Assembly (NCBI GenBank): GCA_029582165.1
Contig: CM055870.1
Location: forward strand, 13,808,832 to 13,872,831
DNA: 64,000 nt
Direction: 5' to 3'
Source of the DNA: Portulaca oleracea
Taxonomy: Eukaryota; Streptophyta; Magnoliopsida; Caryophyllales; Portulacaceae
Position 1 is the first letter of the stretch. Every line of letters starts with the position of its first letter. The notes below the pieces were generated by a model, which saw only the letters and a program-made list of their open reading frames with translations, ran no database searches and was not told the origin of the DNA. Both the position numbers and the translations under genes were made by a program. This document shows, one piece after another, positions 1 to 9,924 of this stretch.

Positions 1-926
1 ATTACAAGAGAAAACTATAAAACCCATAAAAAAGGGTGATGTTTTGAAAATCCTTTGAAGAGAATGAAGGTGGAAAACCTCGTTGGAAGGGTCAAGGACT
101 ACAATAGAACATTACAAATACTTATGTGCTCGAGGACCTTAGAATCAGTCAAGGTTAAGTTAATAATAAAAAAAGAGAAATAGAAATATTATTGAATAAT
201 ATAACAAGGGAAATATAACAAAGGCTTGATAAATGAACTTGCAAACCTGTCAAGGAATCTTTTCATTGACACACAAAGCTCAGTGGGTTTATCCCAGCTC
301 TCTTGAGGTGATCAACTACCATTGACAAAGCCTTGAAGGAAGGTTGACGACTAAAAGGGCTCACTAAGTATACCACTTAATTAGCTACTCATGAATTACT
401 CTTTGATTCTCCCAATCGGATACATTCACTAAGATGTACTCTTAACTACTCAAGTGAGTTTCTCAACCACTTCAAGTCCCTTAGTATAAGTACAATTCAA
501 TGATCACGGGCTTTGATGTAAGAGAATGAAGAAGAAATATTAGATGAGATGTTTCTCTATTGTAGTGTTAGCTTCAAGTCTTTTCAATCAACACATATTA
601 TTAAGAATGAGCTTGCTATTTAAGCAGTCTTGCATTCATCTAGCCGTTGGATAAGATTAATGAGGATGTTGGCATGAATCAAGAATCTTATCTTTGTTCC
701 ACTGTAAGAAAGACAACTCCATCCTTCAAGAATTTTGATGAGGTCTTCAACACTATAAGATCATTATATAATCTTCTTCAGGATTATTGCCATTGTTTTT
801 CATTAAATTCTTCCAATGAAGGTTACTAATTCTTATCAGCGAATCCCGTCAAGGACCTTCACAAATTCTTTTCAAAATTTTCATTGGCTTGATTTGTGGA
901 TTCTTGGCACCAAAAATAAGCACATG
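1..926. other. Unassigned AT-rich sequence, no gene recognised
   Basis: I see no convincing coding region, RNA gene or repeat end here. The only open frames are 60-66 codons long with ordinary AT-rich composition. The word GTCAAGGA recurs here and again just after the next element (near 2090), so this is probably the old sequence into which the foldback at 937-1845 inserted. Confidence 0.5.
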
Positions 927-936
927 TGATGATTGG

Positions 937-1845
937 GAGTTCATGGATAAAAATGTCACTAAATTTTGCGAAAATTGCAATTTTGTTACCCGAAAAAATG
1001 TAATGAAAATGCCATTAATTTATGTTAACTGTAACAAAAATGCCACTTTACCTGTTTGTGACATGCAACAGCCGGTTTTATACAGGTGAAGCGTGTTTAA
1101 TTTGTTGATTATGCATTTAAATTTTCCCCTACCCTAATTAATATTTACCATTCTAAATTAATTACCCTCCCCTTAATTTTTTTACTGCATAAATTAGCTG
1201 CCTCTCCTCCCCAGTTTCTTCATCTTCAGTTTTCTTCTTCCTCCACTCCTCTTCTCTACTTCTCCAAACCCCCCACAAAACTCCTGCCATAACTCCTCTG
1301 CCTCATTTCTTCTTCAATTTTGGGTGTAAAAATTAGGGCTTTCTTCTTTCTTCTTCCTTTCTCACCCTGAAAAACCCTAATTTCACACCAAAATCAGCAA
1401 TGGCTTCCTCTTTTTCCTTTGTTGGGAACACCTCTGCTAGGGTTTTTTCAGGTTGACAAATGAAGATGTTGACTGAAAGCCCTAATTTTTATGCCCAGAA
1501 ATGAAGACGAAAACCTGAGACAGAGCTCAGTTATGGCGAACAATAGCGGAAGAGATTGAAGAGGACAATGGAGGAAGAAAGAAGAAGATGAAGTCTAGGT
1601 GAGAGGGGCAGTTAATTTAAGCTGTAAAAATAAATTAAGGGGAGGGTAATTAATTTGGCTGAGTAATATTAATCAAGACATTAAACACCCTTCATCTGTT
1701 TACGACCGTCTGTAATAGGTCACAAACAGGTTAAGTGACATTTTTGTCCCAGTTAACGTAAATTAATGACATTTTCATTATATTTTTTTCAGGTGACAAA
1801 ATTGCAATTTTTGCATGATTTAGTGTTATTTTTATCCAAGAACTC
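937..1845. mobile_element. Mutator-type foldback element, almost entirely inverted repeat
   Basis: The left end begins GAGTTCATGGATAAAAATG and the right end reads back as GAGTTCTTGGATAAAAATA. The two arms can be paired inward almost to the centre near 1.42 kb, so the whole 909 bp is one imperfect palindrome. It is flanked by a 10-bp direct repeat, TGATGATTGG (927-936) and TGATAATTGG (1846-1855), which match at 9 of 10 positions. That length is typical of Mutator-like target duplications. The central part has CT-rich, 5'UTR-like sequence with ATGGCTTCC and AGGGTTTT words, which may be captured genic leader sequence. No transposase is present, so it is non-autonomous. Confidence 0.75.
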
Positions 1846-2129
1846 TGATAATTGGTTCTGTGCAATATTTAGACAACAAGAATAAGTAAATCTTAGCAAA
1901 ATACATCTCCACGATTATAAATAAGGAAAACAATATTACTAACTAGTCAAATTTCTCCTTGATTTTGGGAGATTGAATTTGGGACCATAGCTCCTCTAAT
2001 TCCTTCCATATTTTGACAAGCATCCTAATTCGAATTGTGACTTTCACTTCATAACCGTTCTAGTTGACAAAGTCCTTAAATTTTGATATGTCAAGGACAT
2101 TAGGGGGGTTCCAACGTACAGAAAGTACT

Positions 2130-2640
2130 ATAGCCTACCTAGAGTGGAGGTGATGGTATGGATGACCTTGGCAGGCAAGCTCAATACAAGAGAATTCTTG
2201 AGGAGAAAGGGACAACTAAACGTGGAGCAAGATTTTTGCCCTTTCTGTGGGAATCAAGGAGAAAGTGTAGATCACTTATTCTTAAGAATGTGAAACTTAT
2301 CGTACCATAATATGTAAACTGGTTCCAGCTGTAATTGCAAACTGATAAGCTTGTGATTTGGTCTATCATGTTTTGTTTGGACCTGCGTGTTGTTGTGCCC
2401 TTGCTGTTGGTGTGTTTTGTTGTGGGCTGTTGTCCACTTTTCCCCATTCGGGTGCTAATAAATGGGCTACTTGCCTAAACTTTCGAAAAAAAAAAAATAT
2501 TAACTTCTTTAAGAATGTGAAACTTATCGTACCAATCTGGGCAAAGATCGTGAATGTTGCAACTTGGACGGACTTTCACTTCGTAATTACCGCAATTTGT
2601 TTATCATGCCCAACACTGTACATGAAAAAGCCAAAATGGG
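2130..2640 (+). pseudogene. LINE reverse-transcriptase C-terminal (zf-RVT) fragment, interrupted
   Basis: From about 2144 the plus strand encodes a stretch typical of the zinc-binding domain at the end of plant LINE reverse transcriptases. It has the CPFCG zinc-ligand pair and the following VDHLFL block. Reading stops at 2291, where a later insertion (2308-2508) begins. The domain resumes after 2535 with words such as IWAKI and ATWTDF. This is a degraded fragment without the upstream endonuclease or RT. The identification rests on motif recognition only. Confidence 0.6.
2308..2508 (+). mobile_element. 5'-truncated LINE 3' end with poly-A and 26-bp target duplication
   Basis: A 26-bp direct repeat flanks this 201-bp segment exactly (2282-2307 and 2509-2534). 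The segment ends in an A12 run (2486-2497) preceded by an AATAAA hexamer around 2459. This is the usual outcome of target-primed reverse transcription with severe 5' truncation. It landed inside the zf-RVT region of an older LINE. A short AT-rich stretch lies between the A-run and the second repeat copy. Confidence 0.7.
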
Positions 2641-2653
2641 ACGTGCTTGGTTG

Positions 2654-3109
2654 TAGCGCTAACAAAAATCCATTCGGCCCGAATGTCCGAATTTGTTTGA
2701 CCCGATTTGTTCGAATTAAACCAGGTTTGGTCATCAATTTTTTTATCGAATTATAAACTCGAACAATTCATTCATGTCCGATTCTAAAATCGGGTCGGGT
2801 GCGGGGCTGAGATAAGAAATTCGAACGTTTGAGTTTTATGTCGAATTCGGGTTCGGATACATTTGGATAGTGTCCGAACCCAGAAACTCGGACAAAATAT
2901 TGAACTTATGTCTAAATTTAGTGTAAATTCGGGTTTGGGTATATTCAGACAAATCTGGGTTCGGACAAATTCGGACAATTCGTGGCCAAGTTTGGACATC
3001 ACAAAATATCCGAATTTGAAACTCGGACAGGGTTCGGGTTTGGGGCTTTGTCTGAATGTCCAAATTTCCCGAACCCAATTTCACTCAAATCGAATTTTTG
3101 CCACAACTA
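2654..3109. mobile_element. hAT-type MITE with iterated CGGACA/TTCGGGT words
   Basis: A perfect 8-bp target duplication CTTGGTTG flanks it (2646-2653 and 3110-3117). The left end is TAGCGCTAACAAAAAT and the right end reads back as TAGTTGTGGCAAAAAT, so the inverted termini begin TAG as in hAT non-autonomous elements. The interior is a patchwork of TTCGGG, CGGACAAATT and CCGAAT words. A relative is inserted in the Copia element at 51436-51693. Confidence 0.75.
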
Positions 3110-3156
3110 CTTGGTTGAATGTATTTGCAGGAGTTTCAGCAATGGATAGACAATTT

Positions 3157-3297
3157 CCCATTCTTTTATGCGTTAACGCACCCAAACGCAACGCAACTTA
3201 CCGCAACATAACGCAAATTACCATTACTTTTTAACTATTTTCACCGCAACTTAACGCAACGCAAACGCAAACGCAACGCAACGCACAAAAGAATGGG
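3157..3297. mobile_element. Small TIR element made of ACGCA repeats
   Basis: The ends are CCCATTCTTTTATGCGTT and its near-exact reverse complement (17 of 18 positions). Between them are many copies of ACGCA and AACGCA. I could not find a clear target duplication, so the superfamily is uncertain. At 141 bp it is too short to code for anything. Confidence 0.6.
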
Positions 3298-3396
3298 TAG
3301 TACAACTTGAAAGCCAATAAAACTCCCAGTTAAATGCCCATACCCACACTCAACACTCAAACTCCAGGGAGATTTTATTAATGGAGATGGAGCAAA

Positions 3397-3402
3397 TTTA
3401 TT
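3397..3402 (-). promoter_or_regulatory. AATAAA polyadenylation hexamer of the ERD2-like gene
   Basis: On the minus strand an AATAAA lies about 40 nt after the stop codon of the ERD2-like gene. This is the expected place for a plant near-upstream polyadenylation element. Confidence 0.45.
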
Positions 3403-3442
3403 GTTAGCCATTGATGATGAAACTACAGAAAGCCCCTTGTAT

Positions 3443-5634
3443 TCAAACCAGTGAAGGTAGTCTCATATTCTGCCCTTCCATGACACTGCAAAATTACACG
3501 AAAGATGGAGCACACCATCAGTTAGATTACAGAACAGAGAACTAATGTATCAAGTTTCAAGGTTAATTTTAGTTACTTAATTACTAGTAGATGTTACCTC
3601 TTGACATAGTAATAACAGAAGTCAGCCAAGATGAATGTCTGGATGATCTCACAAAGGAGAGCCACAAGTATCCAAATGTGACCCTGTCCTACCAGATAAA
3701 AGTGTGCTCCCTTTGTCTCAATTAGCTGCAGATTCAACTCACCCATTAACAAAAACATCATATCAACATTTGTTCGAGCCAGAAATTTAGGCCGAAAAAA
3801 CAGGATATTTGCTAAGAAAATTAAATCACAGACTTCAGGATGCTGACCTGAATTATCCAGAGTGCAGCATCAAAGAAGCGTGCAACGCCAAGAGCAAACA
3901 CATAGTGAGCAGTAAATGGCTCAACCATCTGCAATGAAAACACATACATATAGCTTAAATCGACGATTGAATTGAGGGGAACAATTGATCATAGGATGGA
4001 AAAGGGTGTTGGTCGTTACAATACCTTAGCATTTTGAATGAGGCGAAGCTGAGGGAGCACAGAAACAGCCTCGATGCAGTTGGATAATGTCCACAAGAAC
4101 GTGAAGAAAAACGAAAAGTGCATTCGAGGGTGGCCTATCAATGCAGTAATCACACAAGGAACCAACTGTACATAGCCATTATGAGACTAACTTAATTTCT
4201 GCTTTCAGAAGGGTGATAATAAAAGTAAGCTTATAAATAAAGTGCAGGAAAGATGAGATTAATCACCACATAGTATAAAGGCATGGTGTCGAGGTCTTTC
4301 GTGTAGGTGGATTGGAGTTTGTATCTCATCATGTAGATAACCCAGAGAGTGGCAACCAAGGTTAGAGAACTAAGTATGACATGAACTTCTCTGAAGGCAA
4401 TGGTGGATAGGATTCTCACTGCTAAGTATATTGCTGTTAGCTCTTGAGTCTTTAATGACAAACCTGCATACAAATGCATCAGGGAGGATATCCTCATATA
4501 TATGCTTAACATAACAATCTCAAGCCTTAAGTTCAGACACTATCACCTATCAGATTTAAATTCAAAAGAAAAATGATATGATTTAGGTGAGATGCATAAC
4601 CATCTTGCATCAACATGTTTATCATTTTGCTAAAATGATATGTATTAAGAAGAATAAAAATTAGCTAAACCAACATATATTAGCTCCATCCCTAATTATT
4701 TGTCCATTTTTCTAACTCCTTATTGTTTTATTTGTCAAATTACTAATTTTTACAATTCCAGTAACTATAATATCAATTCTATCCCTAATAAATAATCTCT
4801 TTAGCTCATTTCAAGGGCATTATTAAGGGTGTTTTTGACAATTTGTATACTTTTTACCTCATTTCCTATGTTTATTGGTTTTGATGAGTTAGTTTTCGTA
4901 ACATACTTCCTCCGTCCCTTAATGAATGTCAATTTTCGTAACTATCCTATCCCTTTTTATTTGTCAATTTTACAATTCCAATAATTAAAATACTAAAATT
5001 ACCCTTGATTAATGAATTTGAATTTTATTTTACCTTTTAAAATTCTTCTTTATTCCTCTATTCGTATCAAAACTAGTGAAAAGGTATATATGTCCTTGAA
5101 CAAATTTTTTTACTCCATTTCTAGTGATCATTGGATTTGTAAAGTTAGGTATTTTGACACTTATAAAAGGACAAAGGTGGTACATATTGAGAAACAGATG
5201 CAGTAATTAATAGAAGGAAACATATAAGTAAAAAGTTGATTAAAATAGCTAACTTTTTATAATCTTAAAACCTAACTTTTCACCATCCTTCCATACCATA
5301 TCATCATCCATATTTTATTTTACCATTGACACCAAAAAACAGGGCTTAAAGCAAGAGTTATAAAAAAGAGAGTAAAGTGATGAATAGGATAGGATAAGAT
5401 ACCAGCACAAGTTTTGGAGACGGTGAGCTTGTAGATAAGGAGGAATATGCCGGCAGCATGAGCAGTTTCAGCAAAGATGAAGAAGTAATTGCGATCTCTA
5501 ACAAAGCATTTGAGCAAAATCAAGGCAGCAATGGCGAGAATGGCACCGATGGCAACCTTCTCCCTCACAGACCGGCTCCGTATCCATCTCGTCAGCTGCT
5601 TCGTCGCCGGTACACTTCCCGTCTTCTCACCCAT
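3443..5634 (-). CDS. ERD2-like protein, KDEL-receptor family, six exons
   Basis: The exons are 5634-5403, 4463-4267, 4165-4025, 3928-3848, 3725-3598 and 3485-3443. All introns are GT-AG and the phases join to one 273-residue frame, the usual length for the plant ERD2-like branch of the family. Recognisable blocks in order are HAAGIFLLIYKLT in exon 1, GLSLKTQEL with WVIYMMRYKL in exon 2, GHPRMHF and EAVSVLPQLRL in exon 3, EPFTAHYVFALGVARF in exon 4, and ILADFCYYYVK in exon 5. The protein is a multi-pass (probably seven-helix) Golgi/ER membrane protein. Canonical ERD2 members return HDEL/KDEL-bearing proteins to the ER. The longer plant ERD2-like branch is less well characterised, so ligand retrieval is an inference. 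The start is the first ATG, followed by MGEKTGS, as in relatives. Intron 1 is ~0.94 kb and carries Stowaway-like debris. Confidence 0.93.
4680..5000. repeat. Degenerate Stowaway-like fragments inside intron 1 of the ERD2-like gene
   Basis: The intron contains two head-like stretches, near 4688 (CCATCCCTAATTATTTGTCC) and near 4910 (TTCCTCCGTCCCTTAATG). Both resemble the CTCCCTCCGTTCC terminus of Stowaway MITEs. I could not pair either with a matching opposite end, so these look like remnants. Confidence 0.35.
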
Positions 5635-5904
5635 CGATCGATCGATCTTCTCTCAATGTCTGTCGTTGATAATTTGGATAACGTTAGTTGTAAACTAGAG
5701 CTAATAATACAAGCCAACAGAAGGAGTATATGGGCTTTCTACTATTTGATTTTCCCATGTCAGACTATTGACATCTTTTCGCCAATTACCTTCCACCACG
5801 TTGTTTTCGGCTATCTTCACTGACGACAACTCTAAAAGGGGACCTACAACACGAGATTCACGTGCCTTCTTCTTTCTTTCCACATTTTTTCCACAATGAT
5901 TAAA

Positions 5905-6687
5905 GGATTTTTGGAATGATAATATACTCAACTTTTGGGGTATTGAACAATAATGTACTCAGACCTTGTTATTTTTATATGGCTGACTGCTGTATGGTGC
6001 GGTGTGGTGGAATTGTGGTGGATTGTGGTACGTTGTGGTGAGCTTTGTTTTTAATAATTGTAAAAGTTTATTGTGATGGCTGGGTTGTGGTATATTCTGG
6101 TGGATTGGTATGTTGTGGTGGGTTGTGGCAAAGTGCGGTGTGTTATGACATCGCAGTCAGCCAATCGCATAAATGAACAGGGTCTTAACATTGACCTTGG
6201 ACAATAATGCACTGAACTTTGAAGGGTGTTGAACAATAATACACCTAGAACGATTTCGATAGTGGCTGACTTGGTGGTGATCTTACAAGGTGGGCCAAGA
6301 AGATAAATTGGATAAATAATATCTAAATTTATGACATGTCAGCTAATCTACATAAGCAATGGTGATTTTATACAACTACAACAACAATATCTCAACAAAA
6401 ACACATTTAAGCAAATTTGATTTTATGTTATTTTTATTCTTTTCAAAATTGATTCTCTTTACTTATGTGTGGATTAACTGACATGTCATAAATTTAAATA
6501 TTTTGGGTCAATTTATCTCCTCTACGTGATAAGTAGGATTGTCACCGAGTCAGTTACTGCCGGAATCGTTCTGGGTGTATTATTATTCAACACCCCTCAA
6601 AGTACAATGTATTATTGTCCAATGTTAAAGTTTAGTGTATTATTATCCAAAACCCCAAAAGTTCAGTATATTAGCATCCAAAAACCC
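5905..6687. mobile_element. Mutator-type MITE with ~170-bp inverted arms, copy 1
   Basis: A perfect 9-bp target duplication ATGATTAAA lies at 5896-5904 and 6688-6696. The ends are GGATTTTTGGAATG and the reverse complement of TCCAAAAACCC. The arms contain alternating words such as AACAATAATGCACT and ACTTTGAGGGG. A second copy is at 16929-17490. Copy 1 is longer only because another MITE (5961-6185) sits in its left arm. Without that insert it is ~558 bp, against 562 bp for copy 2. Confidence 0.8.
5961..6185. mobile_element. MITE nested in the left arm of the Mutator-type MITE
   Basis: The left end AGACCTTGTTATTTTTAT..GGCTGACTGC is mirrored at the right end, which reads back as AGACCCTGTTCATTTATG..GGCTGACTGC. 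The interior is strongly G/T-skewed, with TGTGGTGG and TTGTGGTA words. It interrupts the arm sequence that is continuous in the other family copy, which supports its being an insertion. No clean target duplication is visible. Confidence 0.6.
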
Positions 6688-6699
6688 ATGATTAAATAT

Positions 6700-7630
6700 T
6701 TAATGGATGTATGTATAGTGGTTAACAATAATGACAATTACCATAAGTAAAATAAATTTTACTTGTACATGTGTCAAGTTTTATATTGACCGTTAGTTTT
6801 TTTTATTTAATATAAATTGTAAAGTATATTTTTAAAAATTTTAGTTTATTAAAAAAAATTAAAATAAATATTTTTCAAAATATGCTTGTCTACTAGGCAA
6901 AAACTTAGAGTTAAGATATTTAAAATTTAAAAAATTTTGCAAAAAAATTTTTAATTAAAAATATATTTTATAATGTTGTACTAAATAAAAAAATGAATGG
7001 CGAAGATAAAAGTTAACACATGTATGAATAAACATTATTTTCATTGTGGTGTTTGTCATGATTGACAATCACTGTAAGTTTTTTCAATGTGTAATAACCA
7101 TATTGAATTCTACATAAATCACTCATAAAATACAATAAATGTATATTTAAATAATTATAAATGTATGGTTCATTATTTTGAGGATTATTATGATATATAA
7201 ACTATATAAAAAAAATTATTTATTTTATTTATTTTACAAATATAAAATTACACATAAAATGTGCATTCTGTACCATCATTGATGGTTTTACAAAAACCTG
7301 ACCTTCAGACATGTTCTTTAGTTGAGTTAGACCCAATAAACTTCACATCCATTTGAATTTAGAATCGAAGGTGGAACATGAGAAGGTTGATTTTTTGCTA
7401 TAAACTTATTGAGCAATAGCTTCTTTACTCGCCCTTGTTATTTATTTCTAGAGGTTTAGTTCCATGCATTGGTTTCCTATTTGAAACTCTAGAAAATTTA
7501 TCATGTTTCCTTCGATGATATGCAGTACTTGCATCAAAGGCAGAGGAAATGAAAAGAAAAGCAGACAATACAACTTTAAAGTGTTCAGTTGGGTTGCATA
7601 TATTTTAAGTAAAAGTTGTTGCCTCCTTTC
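6700..7630. other. AT-rich intergenic sequence
   Basis: The stretch is very AT-rich (especially 6780-7260) with only short accidental frames. I see no gene, RNA or repeat boundary that I can defend. Confidence 0.5.
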
Positions 7631-7639
7631 GGAAAGATT

Positions 7640-8190
7640 ATGTATTGGATCACATTGCACATCAAATGGTTGTTGATGTTGTTCCAAACTCCTCAAGTAC
7701 CAAGTTTCAGTGATGAAACTCAAACTCAATAGTTTTTGCAAGGTTTGATTGATGGGTTTGATAAGAAAGATGTCTTTCAAATGAAATTTTTTGAGGAAAC
7801 TACTAACGGGTGAGTGATACTGGCAGTGTTATGGTTATGAGTTCAATTCTTTCAAATTGTCAATTGTGTTGCTAATGCTTACGCTTTACTTGACAGTAAT
7901 TTGAAAATGCAAGCCAATAAACCAAATTTCCGGGTCTACCATATGCAAATACACTATATCACATTCGCAATGGCAAAGATGTAGATGAATAGAATGTGAA
8001 CAAAACGATGAAACTGAACAGCACCCTCAATTCAAATTCCAACAATTTGCAACCTTTCACAGAAGATAAGTTCCAACAATTTGCAACCTTTCACAGTAGA
8101 TGTACCAGCGCTTGATGATACAAAAGAAGGACAATTTGAGGGTCTAAACCGAAAGATGTACCAGTTGGATGAAGACTGTGACTGACTTCA
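7640..8190 (+). pseudogene. Possible remnant of a protein-coding gene, unidentified
   Basis: Two stretches on the plus strand read more like protein than background. One near 7720-7800 contains GFDKKDVFQMKFFEETTNG and is followed by a GTGAGT that could be a splice donor. The other, near 8100-8180, contains LDDTKEGQFEGLNRKMY and ends in TGA. A TTGACAG that could be an acceptor lies near 7900. The intervening frame has stops. I do not recognise the family, and this may be chance. Confidence 0.25.
8036..8103. repeat. Tandem duplication of ~34 bp
   Basis: The stretch TTCCAACAATTTGCAACC plus its continuation CTTTCACAG occurs twice in direct succession with only small differences. It is a local tandem duplication of two units. 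Confidence 0.65.
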
Positions 8191-9100
8191 GTGACTCGTA
8201 CTAACTACTAAGGTTACGGATTTGCATCCACGCCGATGGCCAAGTTTCAGTGACACCAAAGAAAAACAGGCTAGAAAGTTCCATTCCATCAGAGGAGCTA
8301 ACAAGGAAGTGTCTAAATATTTTAATATCCTGTATTTATGGCATGATGTTATATGTTCTTCAGCAAGCAAGATTGAGATTGGATTGATATATGGGGGTAT
8401 ATGGTTTTGCCTAAGGCCATGGTCTAGGGATTGCTGTACTTCATGGAGGTGGGGGCTCCAGTACATGTACTTTATTTTTCTTCTTTGGAAAACGAGGGGG
8501 AGCATGTGCCTCACATGTTTATTCATTCTTTTGGTGATTCTCTTCAATTGGGGCTGTCTTTATTTATTTATCTGTTTTTTTATTTGAGGATTACCCAGAC
8601 AATGATCATTGCCATTTGATCATCTTAATGATCCACTAAACAGGGCCTTTAGTGTCAACTCTTTGCAGTCTGTAGTCTTTTTACTGCACCCAGGGGAGTC
8701 TGTCTTCAGTGTTGCTGTTGTTGTTGCCAAATCTTGAATGTATAATGTCAGAAACACCAAAACTCAGTAACTACTGCATTCTCTCTTTATTACCCTGATA
8801 ATATCTCTCTGTTTTATCCTACGGCTGCTATTCAAAAACAGACTGACTGCATTGCAGTAAGTTGTGTAACATTTGGAAAAAAAAAGTTCTGTTTTGTCGG
8901 TAGTTTTACAAAGACTGGTTAGTGTTTTGATCAAGTCGAAAAGTTAACTAAAGTGTGGTTAGTTTCAAGCTGAATTATCCAGAAATATTTAGGTTATTGA
9001 AGCCCTTTGAGTGAAAAATGATACATAAGCCTGAAACAGAAGCTCTTGATACAATCCACCCTATTTTTACAAAGAATATGACACCCATGAACAAAATGCA
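8191..9100. other. Intergenic sequence downstream of the SAUR gene
   Basis: There are overlapping open frames of ~120 codons on both strands (8188-8587). Neither has a recognisable domain, and they shadow each other. No gene is called here. Confidence 0.45.
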
Positions 9101-9122
9101 CACATAAGTACATAACATTTCT

Positions 9123-9479
9123 CTATCGAGTGCATTGAAGAACTTGGAGGAAAACCGACTCAGGGCACGGGATCCACAGCTTAGGCGGGGTACAGTCGTC
9201 GTTGAACTGATCCCTAGCCTGATCGAGGAGGGCTCGAAAGAGGGGGTGGTTAAGCAGGCGGATTTTAACCACAAACCTCCTGTAATGTTGGCCTACATAC
9301 ACCACCACATGACCCTTTGGGACGTCTTTCGGTATGAACTTGTCAGCAGCCGCTTCGTGTTTGAGTGACTTGGAAGATGGTGCCCAGAAGCAGCAGCAAC
9401 AACACTCGGCGGATCGTGCAACTGTGCTAGCCATGTTTCTGAACTTGTTCAGGGATGCTCTGATGAACTTGGTTTTCAT
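9123..9479 (-). CDS. SAUR-like auxin-responsive protein (small auxin-up RNA family)
   Basis: This is a single-exon 118-residue protein with the SAUR core. It has KDVPKGHVVVYVG, then YRRFVVKIRLLNHPLFRALLD, then LWIPCPESVFLQVLQC at the C-terminus. SAUR proteins act in auxin-driven cell expansion, commonly by inhibiting PP2C.D phosphatases and so activating plasma-membrane H+-ATPase. That function is family knowledge, not shown here. The frame remains open upstream to a Met at 9602. I chose the Met at 9479 because a TATA box lies between the two (around 9544-9553), the upstream extension is proline-rich translation of a C-run, and MKTKFIRASLNKFRNM resembles SAUR N-termini. An unusual CCCCC run follows at about residues 26-30. 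SAUR genes characteristically lack introns. Confidence 0.88.
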   Translation of the reverse strand: MKTKFIRASLNKFRNMASTVARSAECCCCCFWAPSSKSLKHEAAADKFIPKDVPKGHVVVYVGQHYRRFVVKIRLLNHPLFRALLDQARDQFNDDCTPPKLWIPCPESVFLQVLQCTR

Positions 9480-9542
9480 AATATTTATGACTTTGGAAAC
9501 AAAAGTGTGTTTGATGGTGTTATCAGGGGGGAGAAATGGGAG

Positions 9543-9556
9543 GTTTATATATATAC
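9543..9556 (-). promoter_or_regulatory. TATA box of the SAUR gene
   Basis: On the minus strand the sequence GTATATATATAAACC lies about 65 nt upstream of the chosen start codon. This would place transcription initiation near 9515 and give a short 5'UTR. Confidence 0.65.
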
Positions 9557-9561
9557 AAGCA

Positions 9562-9592
9562 GGGGGAGGGGGGGGGGGGGGAGTATCGTGAA
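9562..9592. repeat. G-run in the SAUR promoter
   Basis: The plus strand reads five G, one A, then about fourteen G. It lies just upstream of the TATA box, so the minus strand carries a C-rich tract. Its exact length is likely to be unreliable in any assembly. Confidence 0.8.
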
Positions 9593-9665
9593 AGGTGCCC
9601 AAGTACGTACGGCATTTATTTTAATTTCTCCCCACTCTCCTAAGTCATAGCTACATTAGTTGTTA

Positions 9666-9922
9666 CTCCATCCGTTCCATATTAATTGTCGTCTTTAGAA
9701 ATTGTGCAGTCAAATTTCTAAAATTTTGACCATAAATTTCTCAATATATACAATGAGTTGTTATATAAAACTATCACCATTAGATTCATAGTGAAAAATA
9801 CTATCATAAAAGTATAATATTGCAATGGTTAATAACATATTATGTAAGAAATTATCAATCAAAAAATGACATTGGAGACCTTGAAAATCAAAATTATGAC
9901 AATTAATATGGAACAGAGGGAG
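9666..9922. mobile_element. Stowaway MITE (Tc1/mariner type), copy 1
   Basis: The ends are CTCCATCCGTTCCATATTAA and the reverse complement of TTAATATGGAACAGAGGGAG. The element is flanked by TA dinucleotides on both sides. At 257 bp, AT-rich and non-coding, it matches Stowaway structure. Relatives are at 46239-46487 and 46675-46877. Confidence 0.85.
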
Positions 9923-9924
9923 TA

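Noticed and set aside
8188..8587. Two ~120-codon frames on opposite strands
   Set aside because: They overlap each other, have no domain resemblance, and are expected by chance at this composition.
9480..9602. Upstream Met (9602) as the SAUR start
   Set aside because: The TATA box lies between it and the downstream Met, and the extension is poly-Pro from a C-run with no SAUR similarity.
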